A stretch of 5,047 bases of DNA. Origin: Streptomyces violaceus. Lineage in GTDB: Bacteria; Actinomycetota; Actinomycetes; Streptomycetales; Streptomycetaceae. Where the stretch lies: contig KL569219.1 in NCBI GenBank assembly GCA_000715635.1, forward strand, positions 15,313 to 20,359, read 5' to 3'. Numbering within the stretch: the first letter of the stretch is position 1; each line of letters opens with the position of its first letter. Below, in pieces: positions 1 through 5,047 of this stretch. The position numbers and the translations under genes are program-made. The notes under the pieces were generated by a model. It was not told the DNA's origin. It was given only the letters and a program-made list of their open reading frames with translations, and made no database searches.

Positions 1-729
1 CCGGGACCCGATGCCGCTGCCGGTGCCGGTGCCGGTGGAGCGCCCGCCCGACGGCGACGGGCCCTGGTACCCGGCTATGCCCCACGAGTTGACCCCGGCA
101 GCACCGCCCCGGCCGCCGTCCTCCCGCACACCACCGCTGGTGGAGGAGTCCTGGACCTCGGGCGCCGTCGGCTGCGGCGGCACCGTCGGGGCCACTCCGG
201 CCGGCCCCGCGATACCCGGCGTGACCGTGGCGCTGCCGCTCCTGCGGGCGGGCTTGTCGTCACCCCCGGACGCCGACTTGCCGGAAGCCGACTTGCCGGA
301 AGCCGACTTGCCCGAAGCGGTCTTGCCGCCGGAGGCCGTCGTACCGCCGCTCTTGGAACCGGCCGAAGGGTCGCCGAAGTCCTGCCCTCCGAACTCCCCG
401 AGCGCGGCGCGCGCCTGGGAGATCCGGATGGCCTCCATCGTCATGTCGTGCCGCATCTCCGAGCGGCTCCAGGCGCGCTCGGCGAGCTCCCACATGGTGG
501 TCAGGTGCAACGGGTTGGTCCCGGTGACCTCGGCCAGAGCCACGATCGCGCCCTTGGGCGCGAGCAGCCGGCCGTTCAGATAGCGCTCCCACGACGTCTT
601 GCTGTAGCCCGTGCGGTCCGCCACCGACGCGATGCTCAGACCACTGCGGTCCACGAGTCTGCGCAGCTGGCTGGTGAACTCCCTGATCTGTGGATCGAGC
701 TCATCCGGCAAGGCCCTCCAACGAGGCAT
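1..729 (-). CDS. XRE-type helix-turn-helix regulator with long low-complexity tail (C-terminus outside window)
   Basis: Partial: 243 codons are open from ATG at 729-727 to the left edge with no stop. Residues about 12-85 look like an XRE/lambda-repressor-type DNA-binding domain: LSIASVADRTGYSKTSWERY (31-50) fits the two core helices, followed by LNGR and a helix holding AIVALAEVTGT. Residues 86-112 are a charged helix. From about 113 on the chain is low complexity: Ser/Ala/Gly/Lys repeats (138-155), then Pro/Gly/Thr-rich sequence to the edge, which suggests a flexible linker to something beyond the window. The ATG is supported by an SD (GAGGGGG, positions 735-741) about 8 nt upstream. The gene lies 366 nt beyond the end of the folD-DUF3017 unit and a hairpin terminator, so it is probably transcribed separately. 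Probably a cytoplasmic DNA-binding protein, or a membrane-tethered one if the missing end has a membrane helix. Target unknown. The HTH class is fairly sure; the role is not. Confidence 0.85.
   Translation of the reverse strand, partial: MPRWRALPDELDPQIREFTSQLRRLVDRSGLSIASVADRTGYSKTSWERYLNGRLLAPKGAIVALAEVTGTNPLHLTTMWELAERAWSRSEMRHDMTMEAIRISQARAALGEFGGQDFGDPSAGSKSGGTTASGGKTASGKSASGKSASGKSASGGDDKPARRSGSATVTPGIAGPAGVAPTVPPQPTAPEVQDSSTSGGVREDGGRGGAAGVNSWGIAGYQGPSPSGGRSTGTGTGSGIGSR
272..331 (-). repeat. 15-bp in-frame tandem repeat coding for SASGK-like units
   Basis: Four consecutive 15-bp units occur at 272-286, 287-301, 302-316 and 317-331. The first two are identical (GCCGACTTGCCGGAA on the plus strand), the third differs at one base and the fourth is degenerate. 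On the minus strand they lie in frame in the HTH gene and encode five-residue units of Ser-Ala-Ser-Gly-Lys type. Copy number could vary between strains without breaking the frame. Confidence 0.9.
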
Positions 730-1050
730 TGCTTCCCCCTCTTCCCCCCGGTCGTGCTGTTATTTCCCGCGCTGTTCGCCCCGCGCGTTGGCGGCCTGGG
801 CCGAGTCCCCGTTCTGGTTACCCACAGGGATGCGCACACTCAGGATCTCAGTTCCCTGACTGGGGGCGCACAGAAGCATGGCGACCGCGCGCGATACACC
901 CTGGACCGTCCCGATTGTCCACGCCAACCCCGTTGTCGCACCACTTCGTGCGGAATCCGCCAGAGGAAGTACCGGAACTGTCACTTCCGTGCCACAGCGC
1001 ACTGACAGCCGTTGAACAGGCCGTTCGCCGTGCAGGAGGGTGGTCCGTGG
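730..1050. other. Non-coding stretch upstream of the HTH gene
   Basis: This stretch lies between the terminator of the folD-DUF3017 unit and the HTH start, so it should hold the HTH promoter on the minus strand. I found no convincing -35/-10 pair; TGGACA (minus strand, about 918-923) with TGTATC 17 nt further is weak. It also holds an inverted repeat GGAAGT-N12-ACTTCC (965-988), a small palindrome TCAG-TTCC-CTGA (848-859), a DnaA-box-like TTGTCCACG (915-923), and a minus-strand reading frame of 39 codons (ATG at 879, TAA at 760) without an SD. None is proven functional. Codon third positions upstream of 879 look non-coding. Confidence 0.6.
735..741 (-). promoter_or_regulatory. Ribosome binding site of the HTH gene
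   Basis: On the minus strand GAGGGGG precedes the ATG at 729-727, with 8 nt between GAGG and the start codon. It is purine-rich and well placed, and it fixes the start chosen for the HTH gene. The Trp-Arg and Asp-Glu codons just after the ATG read straight into the conserved N-terminal helix. Confidence 0.7.
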
Positions 1051-1090
1051 CGGCGGCCCGTCCTTCCTCGGGGGAGAGGACGGACCGCCG
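1051..1090 (-). terminator. Hairpin terminator of the folD-DUF3017 unit
   Basis: A strong stem begins 6 nt past the DUF3017 stop. Arm 1051-1056 (CGGCGG) pairs with 1085-1090 (CCGCCG), there is one C/A mismatch (1057/1084), and arm 1058-1064 (CCGTCCT) pairs with 1077-1083 (AGGACGG). The loop is about 12 nt. That is 13 Watson-Crick pairs, mostly G-C. No U-tract follows on the minus strand, which is common for streptomycete terminators. Position right after the stop supports the call. Confidence 0.75.
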
Positions 1091-1095
1091 TCCGG

Positions 1096-1770
1096 TCATC
1101 CGCTGGTGACCGTGAAGTGCAGCGTGTCCTTCAGGAACGGGATCTGCAGCCACGGCTTCGGCTGTGCCATCAGCGCCAGCAGGACGATCGTCAGGCCCAG
1201 CACGCCGTACGTGACGATGTCCGTGAAGCGGGAGCGGACGGCGAGCATGCCGACGTCCGGCAGCAGCCAGCGCATCACGCCACTGCCCAGCAGGGCGACG
1301 CCGATCAGCAGCGTCCCGAGCCGGAACTGGTCGAAGGCGGTCACCAGCAGCCCGAGCCCCACAAGCCCCAGCACGGCGAGCACGGGCCACTGCCGCACCG
1401 GCGCGGACGCGTCCCCGGACACGGCCCGGCCACCGCCCTCGGGCCGCGCGGTGTCCTTGGTGAACAGCGGGAACCGCCGGGTGACCCGCCGCGGCCGCCC
1501 CTGGGCATCGGGCGCGCTGACCGGATCCCGGACGGTGAGGCCGTCCTCGCCCGCCTCCGGCCCGTCCGGGGTGCTCGGACCGGCCTGCGCGTCCGGCTCG
1601 GCCGAAGCAGCCCGACGAACATGCCCGTCCGGCTCGCCCGAAGCGCTCGGACCGGCCTGCCCGTCCTCGACGCCCCGACCGGCCTCGGCAGCGTCCGCAC
1701 CCAGACCGGCCCGGGCGCTCTCCACGCTCCCGCCGCCCGCCGCGCTCCGCGCGCTCCGCTCAGCCGACAC
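1096..1770 (-). CDS. DUF3017-family membrane protein encoded next to folD
   Basis: 224 residues. The first 125 or so are hydrophilic, rich in Ala, Gly, Pro, Glu and Asp, and contain a 12-residue repeat (about 31-66). The rest is a compact membrane domain with three predicted helices at about 128-146 ([19 protein letters not shown]), 150-170 and 182-202, and a short tail ending LHFTVTSG. This layout and the place directly after folD match the actinobacterial DUF3017 family as I remember it; its function is not known. The GTG start at 1770-1768 overlaps the last 11 nt of folD, with GGAG (1775-1778) 4 nt upstream, so translation is probably coupled to folD. The repeat region makes the N-terminus long, and a shorter start inside it cannot be excluded. 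A folate-related role is only suggested by the neighbour. Confidence 0.85.
   Translation of the reverse strand: MSAERSARSAAGGGSVESARAGLGADAAEAGRGVEDGQAGPSASGEPDGHVRRAASAEPDAQAGPSTPDGPEAGEDGLTVRDPVSAPDAQGRPRRVTRRFPLFTKDTARPEGGGRAVSGDASAPVRQWPVLAVLGLVGLGLLVTAFDQFRLGTLLIGVALLGSGVMRWLLPDVGMLAVRSRFTDIVTYGVLGLTIVLLALMAQPKPWLQIPFLKDTLHFTVTSG
1573..1680 (-). repeat. 36-bp tandem repeat in the DUF3017 N-terminal region
   Basis: Three 36-bp units can be laid out at 1573-1608, 1609-1644 and 1645-1680. GCTCGGACCGGCCTGC occurs in the first and third (1573-1588, 1645-1660), and CGTCCGGCTCGsCCGAAGC in the first and second (1590-1608, 1626-1644). On the minus strand this gives three diverged 12-residue units, [24 protein letters not shown] and [12 protein letters not shown]. 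It lies in the predicted disordered part, ahead of the membrane helices. Confidence 0.75.
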
Positions 1771-2614
1771 TGCGCTCCGCCGCCTCGACCACGTTGACGA
1801 GCAGCTGTGCGCGGGTCATCGGGCCGACTCCGCCGGGGTTCGGGGAGATCCAGCCGGCGACCTCGGCCACGTCGGGGTGGACGTCGCCCACGATCTTGCC
1901 CTCGGCGCTGCGGGAGACGCCGACGTCGAGGACGGCCGCGCCCGGCTTGACGTCCTCGGCGCGGACCAGATGGGCGGAACCGGCGGCGGCGACGATGATG
2001 TCCGCGCGCTTGAGGTGCGCCGACAGATCACGCGTGCCGGTGTGGCACTGGGTCACCGTCGCGTTCTCGCTGCGCCGCGTCAGCAGCAGCGGCATCGGCC
2101 GGCCGATGGTCACGCCCCGGCCGACCACCACGACCTCCGCGCCCTTGATCTCCACGCCGTAGCGGCGCAGGAGGGTCAGCACGCCGTTCGGGGTGCAGGG
2201 CAGCGGGGCGGGCTCGTTCAGGACGAGGCGGCCGAGGTTCATGGGGTGGAGCCCGTCCGCGTCCTTGTCCGGGTCCATCAGCTCGAGGATGCGGTTCTCG
2301 TCGATGCCCTTGGGGAGCGGCAGTTGCACGATGTACCCGGTGCAGGCCGGGTCCTCGTTCAGTTCGCGGACGGCGGCCTCGATCTCCTCCTGCGTGGCCG
2401 TCGCGGGCAGCTCCCGCTGGAGGGAGGCGATACCGACCTGCGCGCAGTCGCGGTGCTTGCCCGCGACGTACTTCTGGCTGCCGGGGTCGTCCCCGACCAG
2501 GATCGTGCCGAGGCCGGGCGTGACGCCCTTCTCCTTCAGCGCCGCCACGCGGGCGGTCAGATCGGACTTGATCGCGGCTGCGGTGGCCTTGCCATCGAGA
2601 ATCTGGGCGGTCAT
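1760..2614 (-). CDS. folD: Bifunctional methylene-THF dehydrogenase / methenyl-THF cyclohydrolase FolD
   Basis: 284 residues, the usual FolD length. The enzyme interconverts 5,10-methylene-THF, 5,10-methenyl-THF and 10-formyl-THF in the cytoplasm (EC 1.5.1.5 and 3.5.4.9), supplying one-carbon units for purine and formyl-Met-tRNA synthesis. Visible family motifs: the Y-x3-K active-site pair YVAGK (Tyr49, Lys53), VQLPLP (96-101), the PDKDADG segment (115-121), PCTPNG (139-144), the nucleotide-binding loop [11 protein letters not shown] (163-173) and [10 protein letters not shown] (258-267). The GRGVT form of the loop replaces the GRSxxVG seen in E. coli and is what I recall for actinobacterial FolD. 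Start: the frame stays open 62 codons further upstream, but ATG at 2614 fits the family N-terminus ([10 protein letters not shown]) and has an SD, GAGG at 2623-2626, 8 nt away. It overlaps the DUF3017 start by 11 nt. Confidence 0.97.
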   Translation of the reverse strand: MTAQILDGKATAAAIKSDLTARVAALKEKGVTPGLGTILVGDDPGSQKYVAGKHRDCAQVGIASLQRELPATATQEEIEAAVRELNEDPACTGYIVQLPLPKGIDENRILELMDPDKDADGLHPMNLGRLVLNEPAPLPCTPNGVLTLLRRYGVEIKGAEVVVVGRGVTIGRPMPLLLTRRSENATVTQCHTGTRDLSAHLKRADIIVAAAGSAHLVRAEDVKPGAAVLDVGVSRSAEGKIVGDVHPDVAEVAGWISPNPGGVGPMTRAQLLVNVVEAAERSVG

Positions 2615-2620
2615 GACCCC

Positions 2621-2626
2621 ATCCTC
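2621..2626 (-). promoter_or_regulatory. Ribosome binding site deciding the folD start
   Basis: GAGGAT on the minus strand lies 6 nt before the ATG at 2614-2612 (8 nt from GAGG). It supports the 284-residue FolD over the 62-codon upstream extension in the same frame. Confidence 0.7.
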
Positions 2627-2709
2627 GCGGATGACCCGCCCACGGTTCCAATCCGGCCACAATCCGGGCACCGAGGGCTCCTCCTCCCGTATCCGCCCAT
2701 GATCAGCGA

Positions 2710-2727
2710 TGTTGCACTTGCACAACA
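2710..2727. repeat. Operator-like inverted repeat in the divergent promoter region
   Basis: TGTTG (2710-2714) and CAACA (2723-2727) flank an 8-nt centre. The centre region also contains TTGCAC twice in tandem (2712-2717, 2718-2723). It sits just upstream of the candidate minus-strand -10 at 2699-2704, where a regulator of folD or of the divergent gene could bind. The arms are only 5 bp, so this is suggestive rather than strong. Confidence 0.35.
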
Positions 2728-2830
2728 CATCGGGAATGCGGCTGGACAAGCCCGTCACCGGTGCAGAACGATGACATGACAAGTGCCGCGGGCAGTTCAA
2801 CGGGGGGACGGTCGCAATCTGAAGTACTTC

Positions 2831-2881
2831 TCCTCCGTGCGGATGCCCCGCGTCGTCCCCGCACTCGGAACCAACGGAGGA
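2831..2881 (+). promoter_or_regulatory. Possible SD-masking leader hairpin of the membrane protein gene
   Basis: TCCTCCGT (2831-2838) is a perfect 8-nt complement of ACGGAGGA (2874-2881), which contains the SD GGAGG (2876-2880) of the gene at 2891. The loop can fold on itself, GCGG (2839-2842) with CCGC (2848-2851). A competing stem GTGCGG (2837-2842) with CCGCAC (2859-2864) would break the outer helix by two pairs. If transcription starts upstream of 2831 the ribosome site could be hidden. The start point is not known. Confidence 0.35.
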
Positions 2882-2890
2882 ACATCAGCC

Positions 2891-3466
2891 ATGAGCTACG
2901 GCGACCCGAACAACCCCTACGGCGCTCCCCAGGGACAGCCGCAGCAGCCTGGCTACGGCACCCCGCAGCAGGGCCAGGCGCCCGGTTACGGCTACCCGCA
3001 GGCCCCTCCGGTGTCCCCCTACGGCGCCGGCCCCGCCGCGCCGACCACGATGCCGGGCTCGGTGGGCGCGGCCAAGGTGATGATGTGGGTGATCGTCGGT
3101 CTGCAGGTCATCGGCGTGGCGTTCTTCGCCTTCGCCGCCGTGGCCCTCAACGCCGCGAAGGACGACGAGTCCCTCAAGGACAACGTCGCTTTCCAGGACC
3201 TGGTCGGCCAGTCGACCGGCGTGATCTGGGGCTACGTGGTGTTCGGCCTGGCCTGGCTGGTGTTCGCGGCCGTCCTGGCGACCAAGTTCAAGAACGGCGG
3301 CAACGGCGCCCGCGTCACCATCATGGTCTTCGCCATCATCACGGCCGTCCTCGGCGTCTACCCGTTCATCCTCGTGGGCCTGGTGCACACCGTCCTGGCC
3401 ATCCTGGTCGCGGTGTTCGTCGGCAACGCCAACGGCAAGGCATGGTTCAACCGCCCCAAGTACTGA
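2891..3466 (+). CDS. Small four-helix membrane protein with Pro/Gly/Tyr/Gln-rich N-terminus
   Basis: 191 residues. Residues 1-58 are low complexity with repeating PYGAP, QPQQPGYG and PGYGYPQ elements and are probably a disordered cytoplasmic tail. Then come four hydrophobic stretches: about 63-88, 110-132, 141-158 and 159-180, the last two forming a hairpin around YPF. Between the first two lies a charged loop (KDDESLKDN, 90-98). The C-terminus is short (NANGKAWFNRPKY). Such proteins are common in streptomycetes; I do not recognise a named family or function. ATG 2891 is chosen because GGAGGAA (2876-2882) precedes it and the repeat tail starts there; the frame is open 36 codons upstream but that part looks unrelated. 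It precedes an FHA-kinase pair on the same strand with a 133-nt gap, so a link to that signalling unit is possible but not shown. Confidence 0.88.
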   Translation: MSYGDPNNPYGAPQGQPQQPGYGTPQQGQAPGYGYPQAPPVSPYGAGPAAPTTMPGSVGAAKVMMWVIVGLQVIGVAFFAFAAVALNAAKDDESLKDNVAFQDLVGQSTGVIWGYVVFGLAWLVFAAVLATKFKNGGNGARVTIMVFAIITAVLGVYPFILVGLVHTVLAILVAVFVGNANGKAWFNRPKY

Positions 3467-3492
3467 ACGGACCCGGTCGACCGGACCAGTTC
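3465..3492 (+). terminator. Imperfect palindrome at the end of the membrane protein gene
   Basis: The palindrome starts within the stop codon. Outer arms GAAC (3465-3468) and GTTC (3489-3492) and inner arms CCGG (3473-3476) and CCGG (3481-3484), around TCGA, can form a hairpin with internal mismatches. There is no T-tract. It may be a weak terminator or may act with the next hairpin. Confidence 0.35.
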
Positions 3493-3508
3493 ACACCAAT
3501 CACATCCA

Positions 3509-3546
3509 AGGGCCGTGTCTCACCCGTACGAGGGGGGCACGGCCCT
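3509..3546 (+). terminator. Hairpin between the membrane protein gene and the FHA gene
   Basis: AGGGCCGTG (3509-3517) pairs perfectly with CACGGCCCT (3538-3546): nine pairs, with a 20-nt loop that can itself pair CCC with GGG. It could terminate the upstream transcript. Its right arm also falls in the region where the -35 box of the FHA gene would lie. Confidence 0.5.
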
Positions 3547-3558
3547 GGTGCGTCGCCC

Positions 3559-3595
3559 TAGTCTGACGGTGGTAGCTGTTCAGGCACGGGGAGAG
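3559..3595 (+). promoter_or_regulatory. Candidate -10 box and ribosome binding site of the FHA gene
   Basis: TAGTCT (3559-3564) fits the TAnnnT -10 pattern of the main sigma factor and would start transcription about 30 nt before the start codon. No clear -35 is seen. GGGGAGAG (3588-3595) is a good SD with 6 nt between GGAG and the TTG at 3600, and this is what supports the TTG start. Confidence 0.4.
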
Positions 3596-3599
3596 CACC

Positions 3600-4346
3600 T
3601 TGTACAGCATCATCGTGGTACCTCCGCCGACCACGGAGGACGAGCGAAACCGCACCCACCGCAGACTCGCGCCCGGCGAACGCCTCACCTTCGGCCGGTC
3701 CGCCCACGACAACGACCTGCCCATCACCCACGACGGGGTCTCCCGCCGGGCCGGTGAGATCACCGCGCAGGGCGCCTTCTGGATCCTGAGCAACCTCAGC
3801 CGCGAACAGACCTACGTGGTGGAGAACCCGGAGGGCGCGGGCGAACACGTCAAGCTGGCGCCGGGGCGGCTGGACGCGCCGATCCCCTTCGAGTTCTCAC
3901 GGATCGTGCTGCCCGCCGCCGGCGACCTGCTGGCGCTGGAGGTGTGGGCGCCGCGCCACGACTATCTGAGCGGCACGGGCGGCCTCGACGGCGCCACGAC
4001 CGCGCCGGCCTTCTCGGTCGACCGCACCAAGCGCTACTTCGCGGTCCTGGCGGCCCTGTGCGAACCACGCCTGCGCGGCACCCCGCACGCGCCGCTGCCC
4101 ACCGTCGACCAGGTCGCCGAGCGCCTGCGCCCCACCTGGCCGGCCGCGTCCCGCACGGCCGTGCAGTGGAACATCGACTATCTCGCCGTGAAGCTGCGCC
4201 TCAAACCGGGCCCGGAGAGCGCGGACACCGGCCCGCGGCTCAACGGCAAGAAGGAGTCCCTGGTCTCCCTGGCGCTCCGCTTCGACCTGGTCCGGGAGGA
4301 CGACCTGGTCGTCCTGGCCGCCCCGTCGGGCCGGGTGACCCGGTGA
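3600..4346 (+). CDS. FHA-domain protein with uncharacterised C-terminal domain, partner of the adjacent kinase
   Basis: 248 residues. FHA domains bind phosphothreonine peptides, usually in Ser/Thr kinase pathways. Residues about 25-115 fit: LTFGRS (29-34) with the conserved Gly-Arg, the NDL strand (38-40), SRR (48-50) where the family has SRxH, and the later Asn (N65 in WILSNLS). The phosphate-contacting Arg33 and Ser48 are present; the His of SRxH is not. A short linker (120-138) leads to a second domain (about 141-242) with helices such as DQVAERLRP and AVQWNIDYLAVKLRL, which resembles a winged helix but which I cannot name. Start: TTG at 3600 with a well-placed SD; GTG at 3615 would be five residues shorter and lacks one. 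The stop overlaps the kinase start as GTGA, implying coupled translation. Probable role: substrate, adaptor or output of that kinase, in the cytoplasm. Confidence 0.87.
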   Translation: MYSIIVVPPPTTEDERNRTHRRLAPGERLTFGRSAHDNDLPITHDGVSRRAGEITAQGAFWILSNLSREQTYVVENPEGAGEHVKLAPGRLDAPIPFEFSRIVLPAAGDLLALEVWAPRHDYLSGTGGLDGATTAPAFSVDRTKRYFAVLAALCEPRLRGTPHAPLPTVDQVAERLRPTWPAASRTAVQWNIDYLAVKLRLKPGPESADTGPRLNGKKESLVSLALRFDLVREDDLVVLAAPSGRVTR

Positions 4347-5047
4347 ACGAGACCTACGCGGTGCCCGTGCCGAAGGGCTACCGGGTCGGCGCCTGGGAGG
4401 TGCGCGAGCCGATCGCGACCGGCGCCTTCGGCAGCGTGTACGCCGCCCGGCGCGTCGGTGAGAGCACGCGGCTGCCCCGGACCGCCGCCCTGAAGTTCCT
4501 GCCCACCGGCACGGCCACGCCCCGCAGGCTCACCCACCTGCGCGAGCTGATCGAGCGGGAGGTCGAGCTGTACCGGCGGCTCAAGCACCCGCGGCTGGTG
4601 CGGATGTACGAGACGCTGACCGTCGACGACCCGGGCCGCCCGGAGCTGGACGGCGCCACCGTCCTCGTCCTGGAGCGGGCCAAGGGCTCCCTGTCCGCCC
4701 TGCTCTCGGCGACGCCCCGGCCCGAGGCGGGTCCCGCGCTGCTCGCGCAGATCTGCGAGGGGCTGGCCCAGCTGCACGACGCCGGCTGGGTGCACGGCGA
4801 CCTGAAGCCGGCCAACGTGCTGCTGATGGAGGACGGTTCGGTCCGGCTGGCCGACTTCAACATGGCGGCCGAGATGGAAGGCACCCACGCCTACACCCCG
4901 GCCTTCTCGACCCCCGACTACACGCCGCCCGAGCTGTTGTGGACCGAGATCGGCGAACGAGGCCGCCGGATCCGCCCGTCCGCCGACGTATGGGCCTTCG
5001 GCGTCCTCGCCCACCTGGTCCTCACCGGCTCCTTCCCGCTGCCCGGC
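4343..5047 (+). CDS. Serine/threonine protein kinase with HGD and DFN motifs (C-terminus outside window)
   Basis: Partial, 235 residues to the right edge. It is a Hanks-type (PknB-like) catalytic domain that transfers phosphate from ATP to Ser/Thr of partner proteins. Motifs in order: glycine loop IATGAFGSVY (24-33), catalytic Lys51 in ALKF, helix-C Glu (probably Glu73), HGDLKPANV (151-159) with catalytic Asp153, Lys155 and Asn158, DFN (171-173) with the Mg-binding Asp171, the activation segment ending TPPE (194-197), and DVWAFG (215-220). Two departures from consensus: Gly replaces the Arg of HRD, and Asn replaces the Gly of DFG. All residues needed for catalysis are present, so it is likely active, but not controlled through the usual HRD arginine. 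GTG 4343 overlaps the FHA stop by 4 nt with only a weak SD (GGGTGA, 4333-4338), so translation depends on the FHA gene. Any linker, membrane helix or sensor domain lies outside the window. Confidence 0.93.
   Translation, partial: MNETYAVPVPKGYRVGAWEVREPIATGAFGSVYAARRVGESTRLPRTAALKFLPTGTATPRRLTHLRELIEREVELYRRLKHPRLVRMYETLTVDDPGRPELDGATVLVLERAKGSLSALLSATPRPEAGPALLAQICEGLAQLHDAGWVHGDLKPANVLLMEDGSVRLADFNMAAEMEGTHAYTPAFSTPDYTPPELLWTEIGERGRRIRPSADVWAFGVLAHLVLTGSFPLPG

Larger units (their letters stand above)
2615..2890. other. Divergent intergenic region between folD and the membrane protein gene
   Basis: This stretch separates folD (minus) from the plus-strand gene at 2891 and must carry promoters in both directions. 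On the minus strand GATCAT (2704-2699) is a passable -10 (four of six matches to TATAAT), but no good -35 sits 17 nt away. On the plus strand I could not find a convincing -10/-35 pair. The region also holds the inverted repeat at 2710-2727, two CAATCCGG copies 11 bp apart (2649-2656, 2660-2667), a perfect palindrome GAAGTACTTC (2821-2830), and the possible SD-masking pairing at 2831-2881. Confidence 0.6.

Noticed and set aside
11..583. A 190-codon plus-strand frame opposite the HTH gene
   Set aside because: Its translation is Pro/Ala-rich low complexity; the minus-strand frame gives a proper HTH domain with an SD and stays open across 243 codons.
880..1002. Extension of the small minus-strand ORF up to GTG 1002 (80 codons in all)
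   Set aside because: By my count only about 57% of codons in this upstream part end in G or C, far below real genes here, and there is no SD.
2615..2710. A folate (THF) riboswitch ahead of folD
   Set aside because: The leader is short and I see no conserved THF-riboswitch core; only small GC-rich stems are present.
1040..2779. A 579-codon plus-strand reading frame across DUF3017 and folD
   Set aside because: It lies antisense to folD, whose family motifs are unmistakable, and its protein is Arg/Ala/Gly-rich without any domain. Long antisense frames are normal in high-GC DNA.
2615..2800. A 62-residue N-terminal extension of FolD
   Set aside because: The extension has no resemblance to FolD, the family starts at [10 protein letters not shown], and an SD sits before the internal ATG at 2614.
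4178..5014. A 278-codon minus-strand frame opposite the kinase
   Set aside because: It is a mirror frame of the kinase and the FHA end; the plus strand shows all the kinase motifs in order.

Overview
The window looks like a piece of a Streptomyces (or closely related high-GC actinomycete) chromosome. GC content is very high, third codon positions are almost all G or C, GTG and TTG starts occur, and the proteins are of streptomycete type. The genes look like ordinary core chromosome; I see no mobile element, CRISPR array, tRNA or rRNA.

Left part (1-2614, all minus strand). Reading right to left on the minus strand: folD (bifunctional methylene-tetrahydrofolate dehydrogenase/cyclohydrolase), then an 11-nt overlap into a DUF3017-type small membrane protein, then a strong hairpin terminator just past its stop. 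After a 366-nt non-coding gap comes an XRE-type helix-turn-helix protein that runs off the left edge. folD and DUF3017 are one translationally coupled unit. The HTH gene has its own Shine-Dalgarno (SD) sequence and probably its own promoter.

Middle (2615-2890) is a divergent intergenic region. It holds an operator-like inverted repeat near 2710-2727 and, on the plus side, a perfect 8-bp complement to the SD of the next gene.

Right part (2891-5047, all plus strand). First comes a small four-helix membrane protein with a Pro/Gly/Tyr/Gln-rich N-terminus, followed by palindromic or hairpin sequence. Then comes a two-gene signalling unit: a phosphothreonine-binding FHA protein with an uncharacterised C-terminal domain, overlapping by GTGA into a serine/threonine protein kinase that runs off the right edge. 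The kinase keeps the catalytic residues but has HGD in place of HRD and DFN in place of DFG. The likely logic is that the FHA protein is a substrate, adaptor or output partner of the kinase encoded in the same transcript.

No plainly new system is visible. The items most worth a second look are the FHA/variant-kinase pair, the possible SD-masking leader of the membrane protein gene, and the in-frame tandem repeats in the linkers of the HTH and DUF3017 proteins.
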